DNA of 64,000 nucleotides from Candidatus Binatia bacterium (lineage in GTDB: Bacteria; Desulfobacterota; Binatia; UBA1149; CAITLU01). The stretch lies in contig DASXOZ010000028.1 in assembly GCA_036493895.1 (NCBI GenBank), positions 89,172 through 153,171 on the forward strand. Direction: 5' to 3'. This document shows, piece after piece, positions 36,601 to 46,151 of the stretch. The notes under the pieces were generated by a model that searched no databases, had not been told where the DNA came from, and saw only the letters and a list, made by a program, of their open reading frames with translations. Numbering within the stretch: position 1 is the stretch's first letter; each line of letters starts with the position of its first letter. A program made the position numbers and the translations under genes.

Positions 36601-37799
36601 GCCCGATGCCCTCGTCGCAGGCGGCCGGCGCGGTTGCCGCCGAAGAGCTGCGCCCGTGCACGCTCGGGCAGCTGGCCCTGTACTTCCTGCGGCTCGGCAC
36701 TCTCGGATTCGGCGGCCCGATCGCGCTGGTCGGCTACATGCAGCGCGATCTCGTCGAGGAGCGGCGCTGGCTGTCCAAGGAGGATTACCGCCAGGGACTT
36801 GCGCTGGCACAACTCGCCCCGGGGCCGCTGGCCGCACAACTCGCGATCTATCTCGGCTGGGTTCGTGGAGGGATTCCAGGCGCGACACTGGTCGGAGTCG
36901 CGTTCGTCTTTCCGTCGTTCCTGATGGTGCTCGCGCTGTCGGCCGTCTACGTGCAATTCGGCGGGCTGCCGTGGATGCGCGCGGTGTTCTACGGCGTCGG
37001 CGCCTCGGTGCTCGCGATCATCGCGCGCAGCGTACAGAAGCTCGTCACGCTGACGCTGGCCCGAGACTTCGTGCTGTGGACGGTGTTTGCGGTGAGCGCG
37101 ATCGTCACGGCGTGGACGGAAACGGAAGTCGTCTGGCTGTTCCTCGCGAGCGGCATCGCGGTGATGCTGCTCGAGATGGCGCGCCGGGGACAGACCATCG
37201 TTGCCACGCACGCGATCGTTGCGCTTCCGCTGTGGTCGATGACCGGAATGACGGGACCTGCGCATTCGTCGACGCTGTGGACGATCGCGTGGTACTTCGC
37301 CGAGGCGGGAGCGTTCGTGTTCGGCAGCGGCCTTGCGATCGTGCCGTTCCTGCACGGCGGAGTCGTCATGCACTTCCACTGGCTGAACGACCAGCAGTTC
37401 CTCGATGCGGTCGCGGTCGCGATGATCACGCCGGGGCCGGTCGTCATCACCGTGGCGTTCATCGGCTATCTGGTGGCCGGGCCGGCCGGGGCCTGCGTCG
37501 CGGCGCTCGCGACGTTCCTTCCGTGCTACCTGTTCACGATCATCCCGGCGCCGCATTTCCGGCGCTTTGCAGAGAACGCGACTCTGAAGGCTTTCGTCAA
37601 CGGCGTGACGGCCGCGGCCACCGGGGCGATCGCAGGCGCAGCGCTCGTGCTGGCCAGAAGGACGCTGCTGGACGTGCCGAGCATTCTCATTGCGCTCACG
37701 ACGCTCGGGCTGCTCGTCCAGGCGCGCAAAATTCCGGAGCCGCTGATCATCGTCGCGGCGGGGGTCGTCGGCATCGTGCTGCGCGGGGCGGCCGGCTGA
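36597..37799 (+). CDS. chrA: chromate transporter ChrA
   Basis: Inner-membrane chromate efflux protein of the CHR superfamily, long form with two homologous halves, 400 residues. The first half has the signature LRLGTLGFGGPIALVGYMQRD and LAQLAPGPLAAQLAIYLGW. The second repeats it as FAEAGAFVFGSGLAIVPFLH and AVAMITPGPVVITVAFIGYL. About ten to twelve hydrophobic segments are visible. The GTG start at 36597 overlaps the SOD stop, so efflux and superoxide defence are translationally coupled. A chrF gene is not seen. Confidence 0.95.
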   Translation: MSPMPSSQAAGAVAAEELRPCTLGQLALYFLRLGTLGFGGPIALVGYMQRDLVEERRWLSKEDYRQGLALAQLAPGPLAAQLAIYLGWVRGGIPGATLVGVAFVFPSFLMVLALSAVYVQFGGLPWMRAVFYGVGASVLAIIARSVQKLVTLTLARDFVLWTVFAVSAIVTAWTETEVVWLFLASGIAVMLLEMARRGQTIVATHAIVALPLWSMTGMTGPAHSSTLWTIAWYFAEAGAFVFGSGLAIVPFLHGGVVMHFHWLNDQQFLDAVAVAMITPGPVVITVAFIGYLVAGPAGACVAALATFLPCYLFTIIPAPHFRRFAENATLKAFVNGVTAAATGAIAGAALVLARRTLLDVPSILIALTTLGLLVQARKIPEPLIIVAAGVVGIVLRGAAG

Positions 37800-37841
37800 A
37801 ACTGTCGACTCCGGCGGCTTCCCTCGGTATCGTCCGCCGCC

Positions 37842-38315
37842 ATGAGCACCAACGCAGAAAAGGCCCACGCCGTTTTTCTTGCCGCCGTCGGACAGGACGA
37901 GGGCGTCGGCGAATGGTTCGAGGTCGACCAGGCGCGCATCAATCAGTTCGCCGAAGTCACCAACGACCACCAGTTCATTCACGTCGATCCGGAGGCTGCC
38001 AAATCGACACCGTTCGGCACCACGATCGCGCACGGGTTCCTGACGCTTTCGCTGCTGACCTGGCTCGACGCTTCGATCCCGAAAGATCCGGCGCGCTATG
38101 CCGGGATGGTGATGGGAGTGAACTACGGATTCGACAAGGTGCGCTTCGTCAGCCCCGTCAAGGTCGGCAAACGAGTGCGTTGCCGAAGCGTGCTCGCCAG
38201 CGTCGAGCTGAAGGAGCCATGGGTGCAGGCCACGCGCACGATGACGGTGGAGATCGAAGGAGAGTCGAAACCGGCGCTGGTGGCGGACTGGATCACGCGG
38301 ATCATGTACGGGTGA
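37842..38315 (+). CDS. MaoC-like (R)-specific enoyl-CoA hydratase-family protein
   Basis: 157-residue single hot-dog domain of the MaoC/NodN dehydratase family. The hydratase motif is nearly complete: TNDHQFIHVDPEAAKSTPFG followed by TTIAHGFLTLSLL gives the Asp/His catalytic dyad. NYGFDKVRFVSPVKVGKRVR is the typical second part. It probably hydrates a trans-2-enoyl-CoA. The substrate is unknown. It is 42 bp after chrA on the same strand but functionally unrelated to chromate. It ends convergently with the SMP-30 gene. Confidence 0.88.
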   Translation: MSTNAEKAHAVFLAAVGQDEGVGEWFEVDQARINQFAEVTNDHQFIHVDPEAAKSTPFGTTIAHGFLTLSLLTWLDASIPKDPARYAGMVMGVNYGFDKVRFVSPVKVGKRVRCRSVLASVELKEPWVQATRTMTVEIEGESKPALVADWITRIMYG

Positions 38316-38373
38316 GGGCACAGCCCGCTGCGGCGCTGCGGCTGCTCGTCATCATTCGCGTGCGTCCATGGGA

Positions 38374-40077
38374 TCAATCGGCAGCGGCGCCGCTTCGAGC
38401 GGAGGCTGAAGCTGCAGTACCGAAGCTCCTGACGCCGGCGATGGCGAGCGGCATCCGGTAGAGCCCGCGCCGCGCGCAAAGGTACAGCGTCCTGCCGTCA
38501 TCGCCCCAGGCCATGTTGTGGACGTGCTGAGGCGTCACGATCGTGCCGAGGTGAGTGCCGGAAGCCGACAGCACCCACAACCCGCCGGGACCCGAGACGT
38601 ACAGGTTTCCCTTGACGTCCACTTCGATGCCGTCGATTGCGTCCTCTCCGGGCGCCGACGTCATGTCGAAGAACACCTGGCCGACGCCGACTTTTCCGTC
38701 GGCGAGCACCGGGTAGCGCATCACCGCTTTTTTCTTGTCGTCCCAGTCGCCGACGTACAGAAATTTCTCGTCGGGAGAGAATGCGATGCCGTTCGGCCCC
38801 GTAAGGTCGTTGACGAGCAGGTCGACCTTGCCGCCGGCAACCCGGTAGACGCCGCTGAAAGGCAGCTCCTTGCGCGGGTCTTCGAAAAATTTCGGCAGGC
38901 CGAACGGCGGATCGGTGAAATACAGCGCGCCGTCGGACCGGAAGATGAGGTCGTTCGGGCTGTTCAGGCGCTTGCCGTCGTAGCGATCCGCCAGAATGGT
39001 GACTGTTCCGTCCTTCTCGATGCGGGAGACCCGCCGCCGGCCATGCTCGTCGACGACCAGCCGGCCGTCGGCGTCGATCGCCAGTCCGTTGGAGCCGGGC
39101 TGATGATACTCGGCGATGTCCGCGCCGTCGTAGCCGCTGCGGCGCCGAAAAACTTCCAGCGTTCCCGGCGGCGAATATCGGTAGATCACATTGCTGTTCG
39201 GATCGCTCAGCAGCAGGTAGCGACCGTCGGCCGACCACACCGGCCCCTCCGTGAACTCGAAACCATCGGCGAGCTTGTAGAGCTTGGGATTGGGGCCGAC
39301 GACCTCGTCCAGGGCCGGATCCGAACGCTCGACCTCCACGTTGGCCTCGGCTGGAGCAATGGCGACCGCTCCGGCGGGAGCCTGGTACAGCGTGAGCCTC
39401 GCCGTGCGCATGTAAATGAAGTTCGTCGGGGGATTCGACAGCGGTCCGTTCGCACCGAAGACGGCGATCGAGATCTTCTCGCCGGGATGCACATGGCGCG
39501 CGACGACGAGCCTGTTCGGCGCATTCCAACCGGCGATCACCGATCCACCGGACTGTCCGGTGGTTCGAGTCATCTCCCCGTCGATCCACACTTCCGCGTA
39601 GTCGTCGACCGAAGTCTCGAATACCGCCGTCGTGCCGGCCGTCGCGACGTCGCCGAGCCGATCGGGGATCGTGATCGCAAGGCGATACCATGCGAAGCTG
39701 AGACGACCGTTTCCGCGCCGGACCGAGAGCGACTCGGGCGCGATCATCGGCCACGCGGAATCGTCGAAGTCGGCGCCGCCTGCGTGCGGCGAGATGTCGT
39801 ACGTCGTGACCGGAGCACCGTCGGGCTGGCCGTCGCCGCCCGCGCCGCGAAAAGCCGTCTCGACGACGGCGGCATCACTGTATCGCCAGGATCCGGCAAG
39901 CTTGCCAAGGCCGTCCTTGGTGGCCAGATCGATCGTGACCAGCGGCGCAGAAGCGGGAACATCCGATGCCGCGCAGGGCTCTGCCTGCACCGCGGCCACG
40001 ACCAGTGCCGTAGCGAGCAGTCGCAACGCGAAGACGCTGTGCAGGCCGGCAGAAGGCAGGAGAGCACGCCGGGTCAT
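38374..40077 (-). CDS. secreted SMP-30/gluconolactonase with N-terminal jelly-roll domain
   Basis: 567 residues. Signal peptide at the N-terminus (FALRLLATALVVAAVQAEPCAA), then a beta-rich, galactose-binding-like domain at about residues 40-235 (FDDSAWPMIAPESL, WYRLAITIPDRLG, FETSVDDYAEVWIDG). The C-terminal six-bladed SMP-30 propeller starts LADGFEFTEGPVWSADGRYL, with HQPGSNGLAIDADGRLVV, LNSPNDLIFRSDGALYFTDP and LTGPNGIAFSPDEKFLYVGD carrying the Glu/Asn/Asp metal-site residues. Lactone hydrolysis in the periplasm is likely. The fusion to a jelly-roll domain is unusual. The start overlaps the GlcG-cupin stop by 4 bp (ATGA). Confidence 0.85.
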   Translation of the reverse strand: MTRRALLPSAGLHSVFALRLLATALVVAAVQAEPCAASDVPASAPLVTIDLATKDGLGKLAGSWRYSDAAVVETAFRGAGGDGQPDGAPVTTYDISPHAGGADFDDSAWPMIAPESLSVRRGNGRLSFAWYRLAITIPDRLGDVATAGTTAVFETSVDDYAEVWIDGEMTRTTGQSGGSVIAGWNAPNRLVVARHVHPGEKISIAVFGANGPLSNPPTNFIYMRTARLTLYQAPAGAVAIAPAEANVEVERSDPALDEVVGPNPKLYKLADGFEFTEGPVWSADGRYLLLSDPNSNVIYRYSPPGTLEVFRRRSGYDGADIAEYHQPGSNGLAIDADGRLVVDEHGRRRVSRIEKDGTVTILADRYDGKRLNSPNDLIFRSDGALYFTDPPFGLPKFFEDPRKELPFSGVYRVAGGKVDLLVNDLTGPNGIAFSPDEKFLYVGDWDDKKKAVMRYPVLADGKVGVGQVFFDMTSAPGEDAIDGIEVDVKGNLYVSGPGGLWVLSASGTHLGTIVTPQHVHNMAWGDDGRTLYLCARRGLYRMPLAIAGVRSFGTAASASARSGAAAD

Positions 40078-40961
40078 CGGCGCACCTTGACGACGTAGTA
40101 GACGAGGGCAGAGGGAACCTCGCGAAACCAGTGCGGCACGCCGCTCGGCACGATCACGACGTCGCCCCTGGCGAGCTGTCGTGTCTGGCCGCCGTCGATC
40201 GAGTTGCCCCGCTGCTCGAAAGGCTCGGTGCGCGAAAGGCCCTGCGCCGTCCCGCCGGTAACGAAAGTGGCCGAGCCGCCCTGCACGTAGATGATATCGG
40301 TGTCGAGATCGTGGACCTCGACCATGCCGGCTTTGTCGCGCCGGCTCGCGTGAACCATGTAATTGCGACCATCGCCGTCGAGGAGCACGCTGCCTTTGGC
40401 GAACGCCGCGTCGACCGAGGCGCGGTCGAAAAACCGCACCGGCTCCGTGCCGTTCGTCCCGCCGATGGCTGCCGCGCCGGCCATCGCGATCTCCTCGTCC
40501 TGCTGCGCGCTGGACGCACCGCTTACTCCAACAGCGCCGACGATCGTCTCTCCCGAGACGATCGGCACCCCACCCTGCAACGGCGTGAAATCGACGAGCG
40601 CCGTCATCGCGGTGCGTCCCTTGTTGACGACGTCCTCGAAGAACTTGGTCGGCTTGCGGAACAATGCCGCCGTGCGCGCCTTGCCGATGGAAATGTTCGC
40701 GCCGGCGGCAAAGGTGCCGTCGAGGCGCTCGACCGCCATCAGGTTGCCCCCTTCGTCGACGACGGCGACGACCGCACCAGGTGCGTTGTTCTTCCTGGCC
40801 AGCGAGATGGCCGCGTCGATTACCTGCCGGGCGCCGGCGAGCGTGAGACCGGGCCGGCTTACGAGCTGCGCTTCGGCGGCTTGGGCGAAGACGATCGTGA
40901 CGAGTGCCGTGACCAGCGCAGTGTGACGTGCGGCCCGGCGTTGCAGAACCAGTGGCGGCAT
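40074..40961 (-). CDS. secreted GlcG/HbpS-cupin fusion protein
   Basis: 295 residues. Signal peptide (ALVTALVTIVFAQAAEAQ), then a GlcG/HbpS-like domain at about residues 35-165 (LTLAGARQVIDAAISLARKN, VVAVVDEGGNLMAVERLDG, FTPLQGGVPIVSGETIVGAV). A C-terminal cupin follows at about 205-295 (YVQGGSATFVTGGTAQG, LARGDVVIVPSGVPHWFREV). HbpS/GlcG domains bind heme or small ligands; the cupin may bind a metal and sugar. ATG 40961 is chosen because GGAGGG precedes it by about 9 nt. It is the first gene of a two-gene secreted unit with the SMP-30 protein and is divergent from the sigma-54 activator (gap 40962-41083). Confidence 0.82.
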   Translation of the reverse strand: MPPLVLQRRAARHTALVTALVTIVFAQAAEAQLVSRPGLTLAGARQVIDAAISLARKNNAPGAVVAVVDEGGNLMAVERLDGTFAAGANISIGKARTAALFRKPTKFFEDVVNKGRTAMTALVDFTPLQGGVPIVSGETIVGAVGVSGASSAQQDEEIAMAGAAAIGGTNGTEPVRFFDRASVDAAFAKGSVLLDGDGRNYMVHASRRDKAGMVEVHDLDTDIIYVQGGSATFVTGGTAQGLSRTEPFEQRGNSIDGGQTRQLARGDVVIVPSGVPHWFREVPSALVYYVVKVRR

Positions 40962-41083
40962 TGGAAAAACCCTCCGCACGTTCGACGCCGCCGGAACAAC
41001 GAGGTTTCAGAAGTGGTCCGAATGACGCCGTCCACGCCGGCCCGGCGCCCCCGGCGCCACGTCTCGCCAGCCCGGCACCATCA

Positions 41084-43090
<2,007 letters not shown>

Positions 43091-43143
43091 CCCCGCCGCT
43101 GCCTGCATCCTCGCAGCCGCCCGCGTGCCTTGCGGACACGCCT

Positions 43144-43297
43144 CAGCGCGCCCTGCGCGCTCACGACCCTGCGCGCTCCACGACGCCCACGACCCAGCGC
43201 GCCCTGCGCGCCCACGACCCAGCGCGCTCTGCGCGCCCACGACCAGCGCGCCCTGCGCGCCCACGACCCAGCGCGCTCCACGACGCCCACGACGCCA
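43144..43297 (+). repeat. tandem repeat of about 25 bp, six imperfect units
   Basis: Units of 24-26 bp with core CAGCGCGCCCTGCGCGCCCA followed by CGACC. Some units carry the variants CTCTGCGCG or CTCCACGACG. Nearly 90 percent G+C. There is no spacer diversity and no coding evidence. It lies between the activator gene and the sigma-54 promoter. Confidence 0.85.
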
Positions 43298-43304
43298 GCG
43301 ATCT

Positions 43305-43344
43305 CCCACGAAATCTCGTCGTTCCTACCGCGACGGCTCGTGGG
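43305..43344. other. nested inverted repeat upstream of the sigma-54 promoter
   Basis: CCCACGA (43305-43311) pairs with TCGTGGG (43338-43344), and inside it CGTCG pairs with CGACG. It could be an enhancer site for the adjacent activator (about 120 bp upstream of the transcription start) or a terminator-like hairpin for that gene. Confidence 0.4.
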
Positions 43345-43438
43345 CAGGCCCGGACCGGACCGTGCCTCCTCTCGGGCGCAAAGCTGCAAGTAACTAATCC
43401 GTAAAGGTTTCCGCGGCGCCTCGGACCTCGCCGCAAAC

Positions 43439-43455
43439 CCGGCACGAGCCTTGCT
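43439..43455 (+). promoter_or_regulatory. sigma-54 (-24/-12) promoter
   Basis: CCGGCACGAGCCTTGCT matches the sigma-54 consensus (YTGGCACGNNNNTTGCW) at every key position except one T. GG at 43441-43442 and GC at 43453-43454 are separated by exactly 10 nt. Transcription would start near 43466, 95 nt before the STAS gene. An AAAGGAGGGG at 43477-43486 in the leader has no usable start codon behind it. Confidence 0.75.
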
Positions 43456-43560
43456 CAACTCAAACGACTGCAAACGAAAGGAGGGGCACGACGCACGGAG
43501 CGCCCGGCAGCAATACAGCTACGTAACTGCCGCCGGTTCCCAGCGTAAGCCCGGAACAAA

Positions 43561-43827
43561 ATGCTGAGGATCACTCGAATGGACGGAAACAGGCACGCGA
43601 CGCTACTTCGGCTCGAGGGCCGCCTGACCAGAGGCGACCTGGTCGAGCTCGAAACCGTCATCCGTGCCTGCCGGCACGACCGACGTCGCGTCGTGATCGA
43701 CCTTGCCGGAATCGGCTTCCTCGACGCGTCCGGCGCATCGGCGCTGGTCGCTGCCCAGGACGACGACGTCGAGCTGGTCGGTGCTTCTCCGTTCGTGCAG
43801 CAGCTTCTGGAGGAGGTCGATTCATGA
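43561..43827 (+). CDS. STAS-domain protein (anti-sigma-antagonist-like)
   Basis: 88-residue STAS fold. It begins MLRITRMDGNRHATLLRLEG, then LEGRLTRGDLVELETVIRAC and the signature VVIDLAGIGFLDASGASALV. The residue following LDA is Ser (DASGAS), the position phosphorylated in SpoIIAA-like proteins. It ends with the usual PFVQQLLEEV helix. STAS proteins often regulate sigma factors by partner switching. Here its stop overlaps the start of an ECF sigma gene (ATGA), supporting a link. A second Met at 43579 is an alternative start. Confidence 0.88.
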   Translation: MLRITRMDGNRHATLLRLEGRLTRGDLVELETVIRACRHDRRRVVIDLAGIGFLDASGASALVAAQDDDVELVGASPFVQQLLEEVDS

Positions 43828-44489
43828 ACGCATCGAGATATTCCCACAGCGCGGCCGAAGATCTCGCCGCCTACGCGGCGCCGCTCGCTACCGACGACGA
43901 TCTTCTCGCGCGGCTGCGAGCCGGCGACCAGGACGCCTTCGAGGAGCTGATGACGAGCAACGGCGGTCGCATGCTGTCGACCGCGCGCCGGCTGGTGCGC
44001 AGTGAGGAGGATGCACGCGACATCGTGCAGGAAGCTTTCCTGCTCGCGTTCCGCTCTCTTCCCGCCTTCGAAGGAAGATCGCGGCTGGCGACCTGGCTGC
44101 ATCGCATCGTCGTCAACGTCGCGCTGATGCGGCTGCGCAGCCGTCGCCGCAGGCCGGAGATCTCGATCGAGAACGAGCTTCCGCGATTTGCCTCCGACGG
44201 CAGCCGTATCGTCGAGGCTCACGACCGCGTCGACCTGACGCCGGCCGACGCGCTGGAGCGCGAGACGATGCGGGTGCTCGTGCGCCGCTGCCTCGAGCGT
44301 CTTCCCGATATCCACCGCGTCGTGCTGATGCTGCGTGACATCGAGGATCTGTCGACCGAAGAAGCGGCCGACGCGCTTGGTATCACCATCGCCGCCGTCA
44401 AGGTCCGCCTTCACCGCGCCAGGCAGGCGCTGAAGACCATGCTGCAGAAGGAGCTGGCCGGCGAAGTCGCGGCCTGCTCCGTCCACTGA
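43824..44489 (+). CDS. ECF-type RNA polymerase sigma factor
   Basis: 221 residues. Region 2 is DDDLLARLRAGDQDAFEEL, then RRLVRSEEDARDIVQEAFLL and GRSRLATWLHRIVVNVAL. Region 4 is LERLPDIHRVVLMLRDIEDL, then STEEAADALGITIAAVKVRL. It is linked by 4-bp overlap to the STAS gene and has an excellent AGGAGG ribosome site. The sigma-54 promoter upstream would make this ECF factor itself dependent on RpoN and the neighbouring activator. A cognate-type zinc-finger anti-sigma gene lies at 47.7 kb, beyond two opposite-strand genes. Confidence 0.93.
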   Translation: MNASRYSHSAAEDLAAYAAPLATDDDLLARLRAGDQDAFEELMTSNGGRMLSTARRLVRSEEDARDIVQEAFLLAFRSLPAFEGRSRLATWLHRIVVNVALMRLRSRRRRPEISIENELPRFASDGSRIVEAHDRVDLTPADALERETMRVLVRRCLERLPDIHRVVLMLRDIEDLSTEEAADALGITIAAVKVRLHRARQALKTMLQKELAGEVAACSVH

Positions 44490-44534
44490 TTCAGGAGCCC
44501 GACCCAGGACTCGCTCCCGTCGCTGCGCGGGCTG

Positions 44535-46136
44535 TTAGTTTCGCGTCGCGGCGACTTCCTCGAAGCTGCGCCGAAGTGCCGGCAACGAGGCGTCGAGCAA
44601 GCGGAAGTCGCGCCTCGGCAATCGCAGGAGCGTCATCGGTTCGAGGCAGCGCACGGTCGCGTTGCGAACGCTGGAGCCGAGCAAAGCCATCTCGCCGAAC
44701 ACCTCTCCGGCGCCGAGGCAGGCCAGCCGCGAGTTGCGTGCTCCTTCTTCGCGCAGCACCTCGGCGCTGCCGTTGACGATCACGAAGATGCTGTCGCCGA
44801 CGTCACCCTGCTGGAACACGGCCTGGCCCGGCTCGTAATGCTCGTGACGCAGTCCGCCCGAAGAGCCGGCGCGCAGCTGCACGAGGTCGGGCTGCAGGAA
44901 CAGGTCGAGCGTCCACGACGTCGCGACCTTGATGCGTCTTGCCCAGCCCGGAAGCTTGGCCAGATAGATCGTCCGCCACAGCCACCACGCAAGAAAGCCC
45001 GAAACCTGAATGCCGAGCACGTCGGCAACCGCCGTGCGATGACCAAGCGCTCCCATCTTGCCGAGCCCGCCGAACGAAAAGCTGCGCAGCGGGCGGCCCG
45101 CGATCTGTGCGACGATGTTGTCGGCCAGCGTGTTGGCCTGTCGCACCGCGTGCTGGGCAGTCGGCGGTGCGAAGGTGCGGCCTTCGCCATTGGGAACCAG
45201 TGCGCAGTCGCCGAGAGCCCAGATCTTCTGGCTTCCCTGCACCTGGAGCTGCGGCGTCACCAGCAGTCGTCCGTTGTCGGATTTGGCGAGCACGAGCCTG
45301 TCCACCAGCGGATGCGGCGAGCTCGGCACCGTCGAAACCAGCGTGCGCGTCTCGATTCGCTCGCCGCCCGCCAGCAGTGCCGCCTCGGCACTGGCCGCCT
45401 CGAGCCTCGTGCCGAGCCTCAGCTCGACTCCGCGCTGCGCCAGGATTTTCTGCGCGAACAGCGCCAGCTTCGGCGAAACCTCGGGAAGGATGCGGTCCTG
45501 CGAATGCAGCAGCACGACGCGCAGGTCCTTCGGGTCGATCGTCGGGTAGTTGCGGGCGACGCTTCGCACGAAGTCGTTGAGCTCGGCCGCGACCTCGACG
45601 CCCGAGAAGCCGCCGCCGGCGATGACGAACGTCAGCAGCTGGCGACGCAACTCCTGCTCTTCTTCGACCGACGCTTCTTCGAGCGCGCCGATCACGTGGT
45701 TTCGCAGCGCCAGCGCGTCCGCGAGGTTCTTGAATGGCATCGCGTGCTCGGGAAGCCCGCGCAATCCGCGGAAATCGGTCACGGTGCCGAGCGCGAGGAC
45801 GAGGTGATCGTATCGGATCGTGCTCGGGTGCGGATGCACGCCGGGGCTGGTGCGAATCGTCGACGTCTCGACGTCGATCTCCTCGACCTCGCGCACGACG
45901 ATGGTCGTTCCCGGAAGCAGCCGGCGAAGCGGGCTTACGGTGTCCAGGATGCCGATGCTTCCGGAGATCACCTCCGGCAGCATCGGCTGGAACACGAAAT
46001 AGTTGTCGCGATTGACCAGCACGACTTCGTACTGTTCGGCCGCGCGACCGAGACGCCGGAGTTTCTTCTCGAGCCGTCGCGCCGTGTAGACGCCGGCGAA
46101 GCCGCCACCGAGAATGACGATGCGTTTGCGTTCCAT
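44535..46136 (-). CDS. type II NADH dehydrogenase fused to a C-terminal cyclic-nucleotide-binding domain
   Basis: 533 residues. Residues 1 to about 400 are a single-subunit NADH:quinone oxidoreductase (NDH-2): FAD motif VILGGGFAGVYTARRLE, NADH motif TFVIAGGGFSGVEVAAEL, second FAD motif IWALGDCALVP, quinone-site AQHAVRQA, and the C-terminal membrane-contact stretch WWLWRTIYLAKLPGW. Residues 421-533 form a cNMP-binding domain (YEPGQAVFQQGDVGDSIFVI). Its phosphate-binding cassette GEVFGEMALLGSSVRNATV (477-495) keeps the Glu and Arg491 that hold the cyclic phosphate. Plain NDH-2 enzymes end near residue 400-430. The gene is 15 bp behind a nucleotidyl cyclase gene, with GGAGAA before the ATG. Allosteric control of NADH oxidation by cAMP or cGMP is inferred. 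Confidence 0.9.
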   Translation of the reverse strand: MERKRIVILGGGFAGVYTARRLEKKLRRLGRAAEQYEVVLVNRDNYFVFQPMLPEVISGSIGILDTVSPLRRLLPGTTIVVREVEEIDVETSTIRTSPGVHPHPSTIRYDHLVLALGTVTDFRGLRGLPEHAMPFKNLADALALRNHVIGALEEASVEEEQELRRQLLTFVIAGGGFSGVEVAAELNDFVRSVARNYPTIDPKDLRVVLLHSQDRILPEVSPKLALFAQKILAQRGVELRLGTRLEAASAEAALLAGGERIETRTLVSTVPSSPHPLVDRLVLAKSDNGRLLVTPQLQVQGSQKIWALGDCALVPNGEGRTFAPPTAQHAVRQANTLADNIVAQIAGRPLRSFSFGGLGKMGALGHRTAVADVLGIQVSGFLAWWLWRTIYLAKLPGWARRIKVATSWTLDLFLQPDLVQLRAGSSGGLRHEHYEPGQAVFQQGDVGDSIFVIVNGSAEVLREEGARNSRLACLGAGEVFGEMALLGSSVRNATVRCLEPMTLLRLPRRDFRLLDASLPALRRSFEEVAATRN

Positions 46137-46151
46137 GGCTGTTCTCCGATT

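Noticed and set aside
43144..43297. CRISPR array
   Set aside because: Repeats are contiguous with no unique spacers, and no cas genes are in the window.
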